Program-made: the position numbers and the translations under genes | Notes under the pieces: model-generated | Database searches by the model: none | What the model was told of the DNA's origin: nothing | Seen by the model: the letters and a program-made list of their open reading frames with translations, nothing else | Shown here: piece after piece, positions 7,319-16,397 of the stretch | Layout of the letters: each line of letters begins with the position of its first letter | How positions within the stretch are numbered: position 1 is the stretch's first letter | Source: Minicystis rosea | GTDB lineage: Bacteria > Myxococcota_A > Polyangia > Polyangiales > Polyangiaceae | DNA length: 64,000 bases | Direction of reading: 5' to 3' | Assembly (NCBI GenBank): GCA_001931535.1 | Contig: CP016211.1 | Location: forward strand, 5,687,573-5,751,572

Positions 7319-8659
7319 ATGATCTGTCCGCGTTGCGGCGCGCCCGCGACTCCCGCCGATAAGTACTGCGCCATCTGCGCGTCTCCCATCGGGCCGCCGG
7401 GGCCGCCGGCGTTCGGGGGGCCGCCGCCTCCGCCGCCGGGCTTCGGGCCGCCGCCCCCGCCGCCGGGCTTCGGGCCGCCGGCGTTCGGGGGGCCGCCGCC
7501 TCCGCCGCCGGGCTTCGGGCCGCCGCCGGGCTTCGGCCCGCCGCCCCCACCGCCGGGCTTCGGCCCGCCGCCGGATCCGGGTGGATTCGGGCCCCCGCCG
7601 GGCGGGCCTCCCGGTTTCGGTCCGCCGCCCCCGCCCCCGGGCTTCGGGCCGCCGGATCCGGGTGGATTCGGGCCCCCTCCGGGCGGGCCTCCCGGTTTCG
7701 GTCCGCCGCCTCCGCCCCCGGCGTTCGCGCCGCCGCCGGATCAAGGTGGCTTTGGTCCGCCGCCTCCGCCGCCTTTTGGTCCGCCGGGCTTCGGCCCGCC
7801 TCAGGCCAAGCCGGGATATCCGCCCCCGCCGGGCGCGGATCCGGGGTACCCGGCGCCTCCGCCCCCGCCGCCGTTCGCGCCGCCTCCCGGCCCGCCGCCG
7901 GGCTTCGGGCCGCCGACGCAGCAGGGCGCGCGCTGCGTGCAGGGCCATGTCATCCCGCCGGGCGGCTCGTTCTGCCTCGAGGGTGGCCACCCGATCGCGC
8001 CCGAAGGCGGCAAGCCCGATCAGTTCGGGCCCACCGCGTTCGCGCCTGGACAACCGCCGATGGGTGCTCCGCCGCCGCCTCCACCGATGGGCGGTCCGCC
8101 GCCTCCGCCGATGGGTGGCCCGCCGCCGTTTGGCCCGCCCGGAGGACCGCCGATGGGCGGCCCGCCGCCGTTTGGTCCGCCTGGAGGACCGCCGATGGGT
8201 GGCCCGCCGATGGGGCCGCCTCCGCCGATGGCAGCGCCGCCTCCGCCGCCGTTTGGGCCGCCCGGAGGTCCGCCGATGGGGCAGCCGCAGTCGGGCATCA
8301 CGCCGCCGAAGTCGGATCAGGCGCAGGGCCGGCGCGCGCTCGCGGGCTTCCTGGTGAGCTACCAGGACGACGCGCTCGGTAAGTTCTGGCCGCTCTGGCA
8401 AGGCAAGAACTCGGTCGGTCGCGCCGACACCGGGCAGAAGGTCGACATCGAGATCGCGCACGGCACGACGTCCACGCATCACGCGACCATCGAGTGCGAT
8501 CCCCAACGCTTCATCCTCTCGGATCTCGGCTCGACCAACGGCACCTTCCACAACGAGGAAGCCATCGGCTTCCAGGGCAAGCGTGACGTCCGCGACGGCG
8601 ACAAGATCCGCTTCGGCGGCTACAGCGTGATGGTGGTGAACGTCGTCGCGCGCACGTAG
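7319..8659 (+). CDS. Zinc-ribbon / Pro-Gly-rich / FHA domain protein
   Basis: 446-aa cytoplasmic signalling adaptor. Residues 1-22 form a zinc ribbon (MICPRCGAPATPADKYCAIC, CxxC-x(12)-CxxC). Residues about 25-340 are a disordered Pro/Gly/Phe-rich region built from short PPPPPPGFGPP-type repeats, interrupted near residue 200 by a second Cys/His cluster (RCVQGHVIPPGGSFCLEGGH). Residues about 350-446 are an FHA domain with the phosphothreonine-binding elements SVGRAD, TSTHHATI and DLGSTNGTF. FHA domains bind phosphothreonine peptides, so it probably reads Ser/Thr-kinase output together with the neighbouring PP2C phosphatase. The start is supported by AGAAGGGTG before ATG 7319. The DNA of the Pro-rich part is highly repetitive. 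Confidence 0.88.
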   Translation: MICPRCGAPATPADKYCAICASPIGPPGPPAFGGPPPPPPGFGPPPPPPGFGPPAFGGPPPPPPGFGPPPGFGPPPPPPGFGPPPDPGGFGPPPGGPPGFGPPPPPPGFGPPDPGGFGPPPGGPPGFGPPPPPPAFAPPPDQGGFGPPPPPPFGPPGFGPPQAKPGYPPPPGADPGYPAPPPPPPFAPPPGPPPGFGPPTQQGARCVQGHVIPPGGSFCLEGGHPIAPEGGKPDQFGPTAFAPGQPPMGAPPPPPPMGGPPPPPMGGPPPFGPPGGPPMGGPPPFGPPGGPPMGGPPMGPPPPMAAPPPPPFGPPGGPPMGQPQSGITPPKSDQAQGRRALAGFLVSYQDDALGKFWPLWQGKNSVGRADTGQKVDIEIAHGTTSTHHATIECDPQRFILSDLGSTNGTFHNEEAIGFQGKRDVRDGDKIRFGGYSVMVVNVVART

Positions 8660-8690
8660 TCGACCGCCGCCGTGAGGGACGCCGTTCATG

Positions 8691-8712
8691 ATGGGGCCGC
8701 GCGCGGCCCCAT
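8691..8712. repeat. 22-bp perfect palindrome after the FHA gene
   Basis: Perfect palindrome with half-site ATGGGGCCGCG, 31 bp after the stop of the FHA gene. A close relative, GGGGCCGC-gt-GCGGCCCC followed by ATC, occurs near 934-951, and a degenerate copy (GGGGC-cgcgta-GCCCC) at 8763-8778. Probably a terminator and/or REP-like element. Confidence 0.6.
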
Positions 8713-8756
8713 CGCGGTGAGCCCGGAGGGACCACGATCGAGCCGACTCCACGAAC

Positions 8757-8872
8757 CATGATGGGGCCGCGTAGCCCCGAAAACCCCCGGGCCGGCAGCG
8801 CCGGCCGCCAGACACGATGGGCCACAGGAGGCCCGAAACCCGGGCCGGCACGCCGGCTCAGGACCCCCTGGG
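8757..8872. repeat. Two imperfect copies of a GC-rich double-hairpin unit
   Basis: Copy 1 begins near 8758 (ATGATGGGGCCGCGTAGCCC) and copy 2 near 8814 (CGATGGGCCACAGGAGGCCC). Each contains a GGGGC/GCCCC-type stem, then CGAAA(A)CC, then a GGCCGGC/GCCGGCC-type stem (8790-8796 with 8800-8806 in copy 1). The spacing is about 56 bp. The region otherwise holds only leader sequence for the gene at 8949. Confidence 0.45.
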
Positions 8873-8948
8873 GCAACTGCCCGCCCGCACCGGGGGCGCC
8901 CAGGCAAGCAGCGCGGCGGGCGCTCGTCCGCCGCCGGAGGATCGCACG

Positions 8949-11108
8949 ATGAAGTTCGGAACCGGCCGCTCCACCTCCCGGAGCGGCGCCTCCTACGGCC
9001 CCAGGTCGACATCCGGGGTTTTGCCCCTTGCGGCGGGCGCCCTCGCGCTCCTCGTGGGCCTGCTCGTCGCGGCGCCCCGCGCCGAGGCGGCCCCCGAGGC
9101 TCACATCCTGCGGATCGATCCGCGGGCCAGCATGACGGACGGCGCGCCCGTGCTGACGACGGTCCTCGAGGTCGTCCAGAACAAGCGCATGTCCGACGTC
9201 ACGTCGAAGTGCGCGACGCTCAGCGGCGACGCCAACCTCGACTGCGTCGCCAACGCCTTGGAGCAGCCGAGCGCGCTCTATTCGTCCTTTGATTTTGCCG
9301 ACAAGAACGCGGTCTTCACCGTGACCGTCGACGGCGCGGACACCACCGCGCACTTCGAGTCCAAGGCGCGTTGGGGCGAGAGCGCGGGCCAGCCGGGCGT
9401 GGGCACCGCGTGGCTCATCCTCGTCGACGCGGCCTCGTCGATGGGCCCGCGGTTCGACGAAGCGAAGCTCGTGGCGAGCTCCTTCGTCAACGCGATGGGG
9501 CCGAACGACATCGTCGACGTGATGCTCTTCAACGACAAGGGCGTCGTCCAAGACTCGAAGTGGGTCGCCAACAAGACCCAAGCGCAGGCCACGCTCAACG
9601 CCGTGCCGCGCGTCTTTCCCTCGCAGGGCCGCACGCGCCCGCTGTTCAACATCATCAAGCAGGCGGCCACCGACGGCTTCAAGGAGCTCGGCAACAGCGG
9701 GCAGAACGTCACCGCCCCCATGCACCAGGCCATGGTGGTGCTCTCCAACGGATCGGGCGGCAACGACGTCAGCTCCAACGCCGGCGCGGCCAACGTCCTC
9801 AAGGACTACCTCACGAAGGGCCGCTTCCCGGAGAACAACGACGTCCTCCCGAAGACGCCGGTGCCCGTCATCTCCATCTGGTTCCCGAGCAAGGCGATGG
9901 AGGAGTTCTCCGCCAACGCCCGCGAGTTCATGGAGAACCTCGCCAACCACGAGATCGGCGGGTTCTACAGCATCGTGCGCGATGGGCAGCACTCGCGCGC
10001 CGCGAACATCGTCAACGCGGTGCGCACGCGCTTCAACAAGATGCACATCGTGAAGTGGCGCGTCTCCTGTGTGGCGCCCAGCATCACGCAGACCTTCAAG
10101 CTCGTCTTCGTCAACACGAGCCCGCAGATCGCCGGTGACGCCACCTTCCAGAACGTGCCCGTCGGCATCGATCCGACCACGTGGCCCATCGACATCGATC
10201 GCGAGGCCACCGAGCGCGCCGCCAAGAAGGACCCGATCTACCCGGGCGGCACGGTGAAGATCTTCGGCAACTTCTGCTGGGGAGGCAACGCGAACCGCGC
10301 CGAGCTCTACATGGTGCCGAAGAACCAGGCACCACCGGCGAGCATCGCCGGGCAGAACATCGACGAAGCGAAGAAGGCCCAGCGCACGCTCGTCGAGGGC
10401 GGCATGCGCGGCAAGGCCTCGACGGCCGGCGAGTCGGTGGTCGAGTTCGAGATCCCGAGCACCACCAAGTTCCTCGTGGGCAAGGGCGACAACATGACGG
10501 CGCGCCTCGTCGTCTACGACAACCAAGCGCGGCGCACGAGCGCCATCACCGCCGACAAGATCCTCACCCTCAAGGCCCGCGAAGCTCCCCTTCCCTACCT
10601 GCTCATCGGCGGCGCCACCTTCGGCGGCGTGGTCCTCGTGCTGCTCGTGGTCTCCGTCGTTCGCGGCGGCGGTGGTCGCAAGCGCGGCGGCGCGTCCGCG
10701 GCGACGCCTCCGCGTCCCGTGATGGCCGGCGGCCCGCCCGGCTACACGCCCGGCCCGCCGGTCGCGGGCGGTGACTTCGGTGGTGGCTATGGTGCGCCCG
10801 CGCCCATGGTCGGCCCGACCCGTGCAGTGATCTCCGGCGCCGCGGGCGTGTTCACCATCACGCCGGGCCTCGAAATGCGCGTCGGCAGGGACGGGGCAAA
10901 CTGCCAGATCCTGCTGACGGAGCCGCGCGTCTCCGGCACGCACGCGACCCTCAAATTCGAGGCGGGCCAGCTCGTGGTGCGGGACGAAGGCTCGAACAAC
11001 GGCACCTACCTCAACGGCCAGCGCATCGGGGCCGGGATGTGGACGCCGATCCCGCCGGGTGCCGCGCTCCGCTTCGGCCCCGTCGAGTTTGCCGTTCGTT
11101 TGGAGTAG
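8949..11108 (+). CDS. VWA-like / transmembrane / C-terminal FHA protein
   Basis: 719 aa. A GGAGG site precedes ATG 8949. A signal peptide (about residues 20-47, ending APRAEA) exports an N-terminal part containing a von Willebrand A-like fold from about residue 150 (TAWLILVDAASSMGPRFDEA). The MIDAS motif DxSxS is degenerate (DAASS). A Gly-rich-flanked membrane helix at about 547-570 (LLIGGATFGGVVLVLLVVSV) leads to a cytoplasmic C-terminal FHA domain (about 627-719) with MRVGRDGANC, RVSGTHATL and DEGSNNGTYL. The layout would connect a periplasmic sensing module to phosphothreonine signalling in the cytosol. It sits directly upstream of the PP2C gene. The VWA call rests on the hydrophobic-strand/Asp-box pattern; the FHA call is solid. 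Confidence 0.85.
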   Translation: MKFGTGRSTSRSGASYGPRSTSGVLPLAAGALALLVGLLVAAPRAEAAPEAHILRIDPRASMTDGAPVLTTVLEVVQNKRMSDVTSKCATLSGDANLDCVANALEQPSALYSSFDFADKNAVFTVTVDGADTTAHFESKARWGESAGQPGVGTAWLILVDAASSMGPRFDEAKLVASSFVNAMGPNDIVDVMLFNDKGVVQDSKWVANKTQAQATLNAVPRVFPSQGRTRPLFNIIKQAATDGFKELGNSGQNVTAPMHQAMVVLSNGSGGNDVSSNAGAANVLKDYLTKGRFPENNDVLPKTPVPVISIWFPSKAMEEFSANAREFMENLANHEIGGFYSIVRDGQHSRAANIVNAVRTRFNKMHIVKWRVSCVAPSITQTFKLVFVNTSPQIAGDATFQNVPVGIDPTTWPIDIDREATERAAKKDPIYPGGTVKIFGNFCWGGNANRAELYMVPKNQAPPASIAGQNIDEAKKAQRTLVEGGMRGKASTAGESVVEFEIPSTTKFLVGKGDNMTARLVVYDNQARRTSAITADKILTLKAREAPLPYLLIGGATFGGVVLVLLVVSVVRGGGGRKRGGASAATPPRPVMAGGPPGYTPGPPVAGGDFGGGYGAPAPMVGPTRAVISGAAGVFTITPGLEMRVGRDGANCQILLTEPRVSGTHATLKFEAGQLVVRDEGSNNGTYLNGQRIGAGMWTPIPPGAALRFGPVEFAVRLE

Positions 11109-11163
11109 GGTCTTTTCTCGCTTCCCGTACGCCAGCTCGGCGTGACGATCGACCGTTTGCCCC

Positions 11164-12753
11164 ATGATGCAAGAGCCCCGGGGATCCAGCCGAATCAAGA
11201 TCGACTTCGCCCAAGCGAGCGATCCCGGACGCGATCCCAACAAGCAGGTGAACGAAGACTCGTGCGGCTACGCCGAGACACGCTTCGGGCACCTCTGCGT
11301 GCTCTGCGACGGCATGGGCGGCCACTACGGCGGCAAGGAAGCGAGCCGCACCGCCATCACGACCATCTTCGAGATGTTCGATCAGCTCCCGCTGTCGATG
11401 CCCCCGGCGCAGGCGCTGAAGCAATCGATCGAGGAAGCGGGCCGTCGCGTCTATCGCCTCGGCGGCCCGCCGGAGAACCGCACGCGCCCCGGCTCCACCG
11501 TGGTGGCGATGCTGCTCCACGATCGCGGCCTCGACGTCGCGCACGTCGGCGACAGCCGCGCGTACATCATCCGATCGAACCAGATCTACCCGCTCACCCG
11601 CGACCACTCGATGGTGCAGGGGATGATCGACGCCGGGATGCTCACCGAAGAGACGGCGATGGGTCATCCCGACTCGAACAAGATCACCCGCGCCCTCGGG
11701 ATGAAGCCGGAGGTCGAGGTCGAGCTCCGCCCCGACACGATGGAGCTCTTCGCGGGCGACGTGCTCATGCAGTCGAGCGACGGCCTCACCGATCTCGCGC
11801 TCGGCCGCGAAATCCTGGGCGCGACGCGGCAGGCGCTCTCCTCGGGCGGCGTCGATCACGCGTGCACCATGCTGGTGAAGATGGCCAACGATCGCGGCGG
11901 CCACGACAACATCACCGTGCAGATGGTGCGCATCAGCGACGTCGCGAAGGCCAACACCATCCCCGATCATCCGCAGGGCGCCGCCGGCCCCGCCTCGAGC
12001 GCGCACGTGCCCGCGCAACAGCCGGCCGGCCCCACGCCGCCGATGACGCCGCTCGCGCCTCCCTCCGCGCCGCTCGAGACGGTGCAGATGACGTCACCGG
12101 GCGCGCCCGGCCTCGGCCCCTCGTACCAGAGCAACCATCAACCGCAGGCTTTGCCTCTGCCTCCGGCAGCGGCCGCAGGCCCCGTCTCCACGGGCGGCAT
12201 GGCGTGGGCGCCGCCGGTCCCGACGACGCCCGATCCGGCCCTCCCGCCCGCGAGCCTCGCGCCCTACGGCGCCGCGCCGCACGCGGCTCCCGCCTTCGGC
12301 GCGCCGCCGGCCCCCGGCTCCAATCCCGGTCAGGGCGCGCCGCCCGGCACCGGGCCGACCCTCACCGAGCCGCAGCCCCACAGCCAGGCATGGGGCGCTT
12401 CCCCATACCAGCCTCCGCCCGCCGCGCCGGCCGCGCCCGTGCAAGGCCTCGCGCCGTATCGCATCGACGCCACCCCCGGCGGCCTCCCGCTCCCTCCGCC
12501 TTCGCTGCGCCCGCCGCCGCAGGCCGGTTACGGCGCACCGCCCGCCGCCACGCCGATGGCGGGCCCCGGCCTCGGCTCGCAGATGGCTGCCTTCGGCCCG
12601 CCTCCGCCCACGCCCGGCGCCATCCAAACCCCGATGGGAACGAGCGCACCCGAGCCCGCGGCCAAGGGTGGATTGGTGTTCTTGATCATCGGCCTCTCGG
12701 CGGTGATCGCCATTCTCATCCTGGTCATCGTCTGGGCCCTCTGGCTCCGGTAG
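11164..12753 (+). CDS. PP2C-family Ser/Thr phosphatase with Pro-rich linker and membrane anchor
   Basis: 529 aa. Residues about 15-262 form a PP2C (PPM) catalytic domain with the metal-binding elements NEDSCG, LCDGMGGH, DVAHVGDSRAY, SSDGLTD and GGHDNITVQMV. All the usual Asp residues are present, so it should be an active Mn/Mg-dependent phosphoprotein phosphatase. Residues about 265-500 are a Pro/Ala/Gly-rich linker, and residues 503-529 are a single membrane helix (GLVFLIIGLSAVIAILILVI) at the very C-terminus, making it a tail-anchored phosphatase facing the cytosol. Its neighbours carry FHA domains, which fits reversal of kinase signals read by those proteins. No kinase is in the window. 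Confidence 0.93.
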   Translation: MMQEPRGSSRIKIDFAQASDPGRDPNKQVNEDSCGYAETRFGHLCVLCDGMGGHYGGKEASRTAITTIFEMFDQLPLSMPPAQALKQSIEEAGRRVYRLGGPPENRTRPGSTVVAMLLHDRGLDVAHVGDSRAYIIRSNQIYPLTRDHSMVQGMIDAGMLTEETAMGHPDSNKITRALGMKPEVEVELRPDTMELFAGDVLMQSSDGLTDLALGREILGATRQALSSGGVDHACTMLVKMANDRGGHDNITVQMVRISDVAKANTIPDHPQGAAGPASSAHVPAQQPAGPTPPMTPLAPPSAPLETVQMTSPGAPGLGPSYQSNHQPQALPLPPAAAAGPVSTGGMAWAPPVPTTPDPALPPASLAPYGAAPHAAPAFGAPPAPGSNPGQGAPPGTGPTLTEPQPHSQAWGASPYQPPPAAPAAPVQGLAPYRIDATPGGLPLPPPSLRPPPQAGYGAPPAATPMAGPGLGSQMAAFGPPPPTPGAIQTPMGTSAPEPAAKGGLVFLIIGLSAVIAILILVIVWALWLR

Positions 12754-12777
12754 CGACGAGCACGTCGATACCCGAGA

Positions 12778-13035
12778 GGCAGCCGCCACCTCAACGCGTT
12801 GACCCTCCGGAGACGGGAGGGGCAGCCGCCACCTCAACGCGTTGACCCTCCGGAGACAGGAGGGGCAACCACCACCTCGACACGTTGCCCCTCCGGAGAC
12901 GGTAACGGCAACCGCCCCCTCGACGCGTTGCCCTTCCGGAGACGGTAACGGCAACCGCCTCCTCGACGCGTTGAGCATCCGGAGACGGCAACGGCATCCA
13001 CTCGCTCAATCCGTTGACCTTCGAAGCACGGAGCG
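12778..13035. repeat. 43-bp tandem repeat array (six clear units)
   Basis: Units begin with GGCA at 12778, 12821, 12864, 12907, 12950 and 12993, exactly 43 bp apart. Consensus parts are GGCARCCGCC, CCTCRACGCGTTG and TCCGGAGACGG. Several units contain the 10-bp palindrome CAACGCGTTG or a near copy. Two or three more degenerate units can be followed to about 13150. The period is not a multiple of three, so it is not coding repeat. It fills most of the 545-bp gap (12754-13298) between the PP2C and FHA-ABC genes; the remaining bases show nothing I can assign. Confidence 0.85.
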
Positions 13036-13298
13036 ACATCGACGCCCTCGACGCATGCGCCGCTCGCCGATGGAAAGCTCATCGACGACCTCGATCCGTC
13101 GCCCCTCGAGAGACGGGAAACGCAGCGCGAGCCTCGATCCATCTCGCCTTCGGACCTCTACGGTCCACACCTCACGAGGCCTGAGGATTTGCGGGCTTCC
13201 GCGCGTATGCGATGCGGGGGCCGTGTGGGTCTCCGCGTTGTCGGCCACCTCGCGCCCGAATGCTTGCTGCGCCGCAGCGTTCGTGCTGAAAGCTCCGG

Positions 13299-16200
13299 GT
13301 GATCCCTGGCTTCGGCAAGCAGAACCTCACCGTTGGCAGCTTGCCCACGTGCGACATCGTGCTGAGCGGCGACGGCATCCAGCCGGAGCACGCGCGCATC
13401 GTGCACCTCGGTGGGGGCAAGCTGCTCTTCGTGTGCGGCCCCGGCGTCGCGCATGCGGGAGGGCGGCAGCTCGCGCCCGGTGAGCAGGCGCAGTTCGATC
13501 TGCGCACCCAGTTCACCGTGGGCCACGCGCAGGTGCCCATTCCGCTCCATCACCCGGCCATCACGCTCGCGCTCCTCGCCACGGGCACGCTGCCGGCGCC
13601 GCCGGGCCAGATCATCATCGGGCGCGATCCCAGCAAAGCCTCGATCGTCATCCAGCATCCGAGCGTGTCGAGCCAGCACGCCACCGTGATCGTCGATCGC
13701 ATGCTGGTCATCGATCACACGTCCACGAGCGGCACGTACGTGGGCACGAGCCGCATTCCCTCGGGCACGCCCACGCCCATCGAGGCCAATGCCATCCTCG
13801 CGTTCGGGCCCGTTCCCGTGCAGATGGCGCTCCTCGGCCGCCTCGCGCAGGCCGTGGCCGCGGCGCCGCGGCAGCCGCTCGGCTCGAGCGCCATCATGGC
13901 CTCGCCGTTCACTCCGCAGCCTCCCGGCGCGATGATGGGCACGGGCGCCATGCAGATGCCGCAGGATCCGATGCGCGGCTCCCAGCCCGCCTACGATCCC
14001 ATGCGCGGCTCGCAGGCCGCCTACAACGCGCCGGATCCACGCGGCTCGCAGCCGGCGCTCGCGGGCGCGGCGGCGGGCGCACCGGCGGCGGGCGCGCCGG
14101 GCAAGAAGAACAAGACCGTCCTCGGCCAGCTCGACTTCGCGCACGGCGGCCGCGCCTTCAAGACCATCGGCCGCACGCCCGACAACGACATCGTCCTCTC
14201 GCACCCGCAGGTGTCGAGCCGACATGCGTTCTTGCATCAACTGCAAGGCAAGATCTTCGTCGAAGACCGCGGCAGCGCCAATGGCACCTTCGTCCGCGGA
14301 CACCGCATCTCGCCCGGGCAGAAGGTGCCCGTGCAGAGCGGGGAGAAGATCTACATCGGCCCGATGCCGCTCCAAATCGAGCAGAGCGCGAGCGGCGCCG
14401 CGGAGATCGTCCAAGAAGAGTACTCCGCCGATCGCTGGGCCGGCCGCCCTCTCTACGAAATCGAGGCTTGGAGCCTCCTCCTCGAGGTGCCCGATCGCGA
14501 CAACCCGAGCGAGATGAAGATCCTGCTCGACAACGTCTCGTTCAAGGCCCTCCCCGGCGACATGATCGCCCTCATGGGCCCTTCGGGCGCCGGCAAGACG
14601 ACACTGCTGCTCGCCCTGAATGGTTATCTCCCGCCCTCGAACGGCGTCGTCCGCATCAACGGCGAAGACCTTTATACGATCTACGACAACCTCCGTGGAT
14701 CCATCGGATACGTCCCCCAAGACGATCTCGTCCACGCCGAGCTGACCGTCTTCGAGGCCATCAAATACTCGGCCAAGTTCCGCCTCCCGCCGGACTACAG
14801 TGATGAAGAGATCGACGCCCGCGTCGAGCAGACCATCAAGGATCTCGGCCTCGAGCAGGTGAAGAACCTCGAGATCGGCAAGCCCGAGAAGAAGGTCTTG
14901 TCCGGCGGGCAGCGGAAGCGCGTCAACATCGCGCTCGAGCTCGTCACCGATCCCGTGATCCTCTTCCTCGACGAGCCCACGAGCGGCCTCGCGGCCGACG
15001 ACACCACGGCGCTCATCACGCTGCTCTCGGACCTCACGAAGCAGACGGGCAAGACGATCATCATGACGATCCACCAGCCCGCCAAGGACGAGTTCGAGAA
15101 ATTCACGCACTGTCTCGTGATGGGTTATGGCGGCGTTCCCGTCTTCTTCGGCCCGACGAAGGAGTCGTATCGCTTCTTCGGCACCTGGAAGGAGCGGCAG
15201 CGGCAGCCCAACGACATCGACAACCCCCGCGACATGTTCGAGATGATCGCCGCCCGCGAGCGGCCCATCTTCGACGCCATGCGGGCGCAGAATCCGAACG
15301 CCCAGCGCGGGCACGCGCGCCGCATCGCCGCCGTCGAGTGGCGCAAGGAATACGAGAACCCACAGAACCCCGTCTATCGACGGATGTACTCGGGCCGCCG
15401 TGAGATAGGCACCGGCAACGGGCAAAGGGGCTTGCCGGCCGGGCGCGCCACCACGAGCGGGCAGCTCGGTTTGCTCCTCTCACGCTATTTCAAGGTCAAG
15501 GTCCGCGACGTCAGCGGCACGGCCATCATGCTCCTCCAAGCGCCCATCATCGGCGCGCTGCTCGCCGTCGTCTTCGGCGGGCAGGAGAAGCAAGTCCCCG
15601 CTTGGTGCCTGGGCGCGCTCCAACAATGGAGCCGACCGGGCGCGCCGCCGCTCAAGCTGATTCCCACCGCCGACAACACGGCGGCCATCTTCTTCCTCGT
15701 CCTCTCCGCGGTGTGGTTCGGCACCTCCAACGCCGCGCGCGAGATCGTCAGTGAGCGGGCCATCTACCTCCGGGAACGGATGGTGAACCTCGGCCTCGTC
15801 AACTACGTCCTCTCGAAGTATCTGCTCCTCGCCTTCTTCTGCATCGTCCAGTGTGCTTGTCTCCTCGGCATCGTCTTCCCCGCCCTCGGGCTCCCGGGCG
15901 GGATGGAGGCCTTCGGGAAGATGCTCGGCTCCCTCGTGGCCACCTCGCTCTGCGCCGTGGCCCTCGGGCTCCTGCTCTCCACGGTGGTGGCCTCGGCCGA
16001 AGCGGCCATGGCGCTCACGCCCATCGCGCTGATTCCACAGGTCGTCCTCGGCGGCCTGCTCGTGCCGATGACGTCGACGCCCAAGTACATCAAAGCCGTC
16101 ATGCAGGGCATCCCCGCGCGCTGGGGCTTCGAGGGCGCCATCTCGCCGAACCGCGTGGCCTTGGCGACCGACGAGTCGTGGCTCATCGATCTCGGCAACC

Positions 16201-16397
16201 CCCAAGCCAAGGCCGAGTTCATCGAGAACGGCAAGTTCAAATGCGCGCTCGCCCAGATGGCCTCCGACAGCCAAGTCGGGGCCTGGGGCTTCACGCAATA
16301 CGATCAAGTCTGGATGCCGTATGCCGTCCTCGGCGGCATGACGGTCGGCCTCATCATCCTCCTCTCGGTGCTCTTGAAGCGCCGTGATCCGGTGTGA
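13299..16397 (+). CDS. ABCG-type ABC transporter with three N-terminal FHA domains
   Basis: 1032 aa. GTG 13299 is the only start after the in-frame stop at 13287. Order: FHA-like domain 1 (about 1-85), FHA 2 (about 100-188; IIIGRDPSKASIVI, SVSSQHATV), a Met/Pro-rich linker, FHA 3 (about 268-370; TIGRTPDNDIVL, QVSSRHAFL, RGSANGTFV), an ATPase domain (about 387-640; Walker A GPSGAGKTT near 427, signature LSGGQRKR near 533, Walker B VILFLDEPTSG near 553), then an ABC2-type membrane domain with about six helices (about 730-1030). Domain order and sequence match the White/ABCG half-transporters. FHA modules suggest control by Thr phosphorylation. The stop overlaps the next gene (TGATG). Confidence 0.93.
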   Translation: MIPGFGKQNLTVGSLPTCDIVLSGDGIQPEHARIVHLGGGKLLFVCGPGVAHAGGRQLAPGEQAQFDLRTQFTVGHAQVPIPLHHPAITLALLATGTLPAPPGQIIIGRDPSKASIVIQHPSVSSQHATVIVDRMLVIDHTSTSGTYVGTSRIPSGTPTPIEANAILAFGPVPVQMALLGRLAQAVAAAPRQPLGSSAIMASPFTPQPPGAMMGTGAMQMPQDPMRGSQPAYDPMRGSQAAYNAPDPRGSQPALAGAAAGAPAAGAPGKKNKTVLGQLDFAHGGRAFKTIGRTPDNDIVLSHPQVSSRHAFLHQLQGKIFVEDRGSANGTFVRGHRISPGQKVPVQSGEKIYIGPMPLQIEQSASGAAEIVQEEYSADRWAGRPLYEIEAWSLLLEVPDRDNPSEMKILLDNVSFKALPGDMIALMGPSGAGKTTLLLALNGYLPPSNGVVRINGEDLYTIYDNLRGSIGYVPQDDLVHAELTVFEAIKYSAKFRLPPDYSDEEIDARVEQTIKDLGLEQVKNLEIGKPEKKVLSGGQRKRVNIALELVTDPVILFLDEPTSGLAADDTTALITLLSDLTKQTGKTIIMTIHQPAKDEFEKFTHCLVMGYGGVPVFFGPTKESYRFFGTWKERQRQPNDIDNPRDMFEMIAARERPIFDAMRAQNPNAQRGHARRIAAVEWRKEYENPQNPVYRRMYSGRREIGTGNGQRGLPAGRATTSGQLGLLLSRYFKVKVRDVSGTAIMLLQAPIIGALLAVVFGGQEKQVPAWCLGALQQWSRPGAPPLKLIPTADNTAAIFFLVLSAVWFGTSNAAREIVSERAIYLRERMVNLGLVNYVLSKYLLLAFFCIVQCACLLGIVFPALGLPGGMEAFGKMLGSLVATSLCAVALGLLLSTVVASAEAAMALTPIALIPQVVLGGLLVPMTSTPKYIKAVMQGIPARWGFEGAISPNRVALATDESWLIDLGNPQAKAEFIENGKFKCALAQMASDSQVGAWGFTQYDQVWMPYAVLGGMTVGLIILLSVLLKRRDPV

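Noticed and set aside
7400..8290. Pro/Gly repeats as a non-coding microsatellite
   Set aside because: The repeats stay in frame inside a zinc-ribbon/FHA protein with a good start site.
8511..11243. 910-codon minus-strand ORF across the VWA-FHA gene
   Set aside because: The plus strand carries FHA and transmembrane signatures; the antisense frame has none.
12778..13035. CRISPR array
   Set aside because: The 43-bp units are contiguous with no unique spacers and no cas genes are nearby, so it is a tandem repeat.
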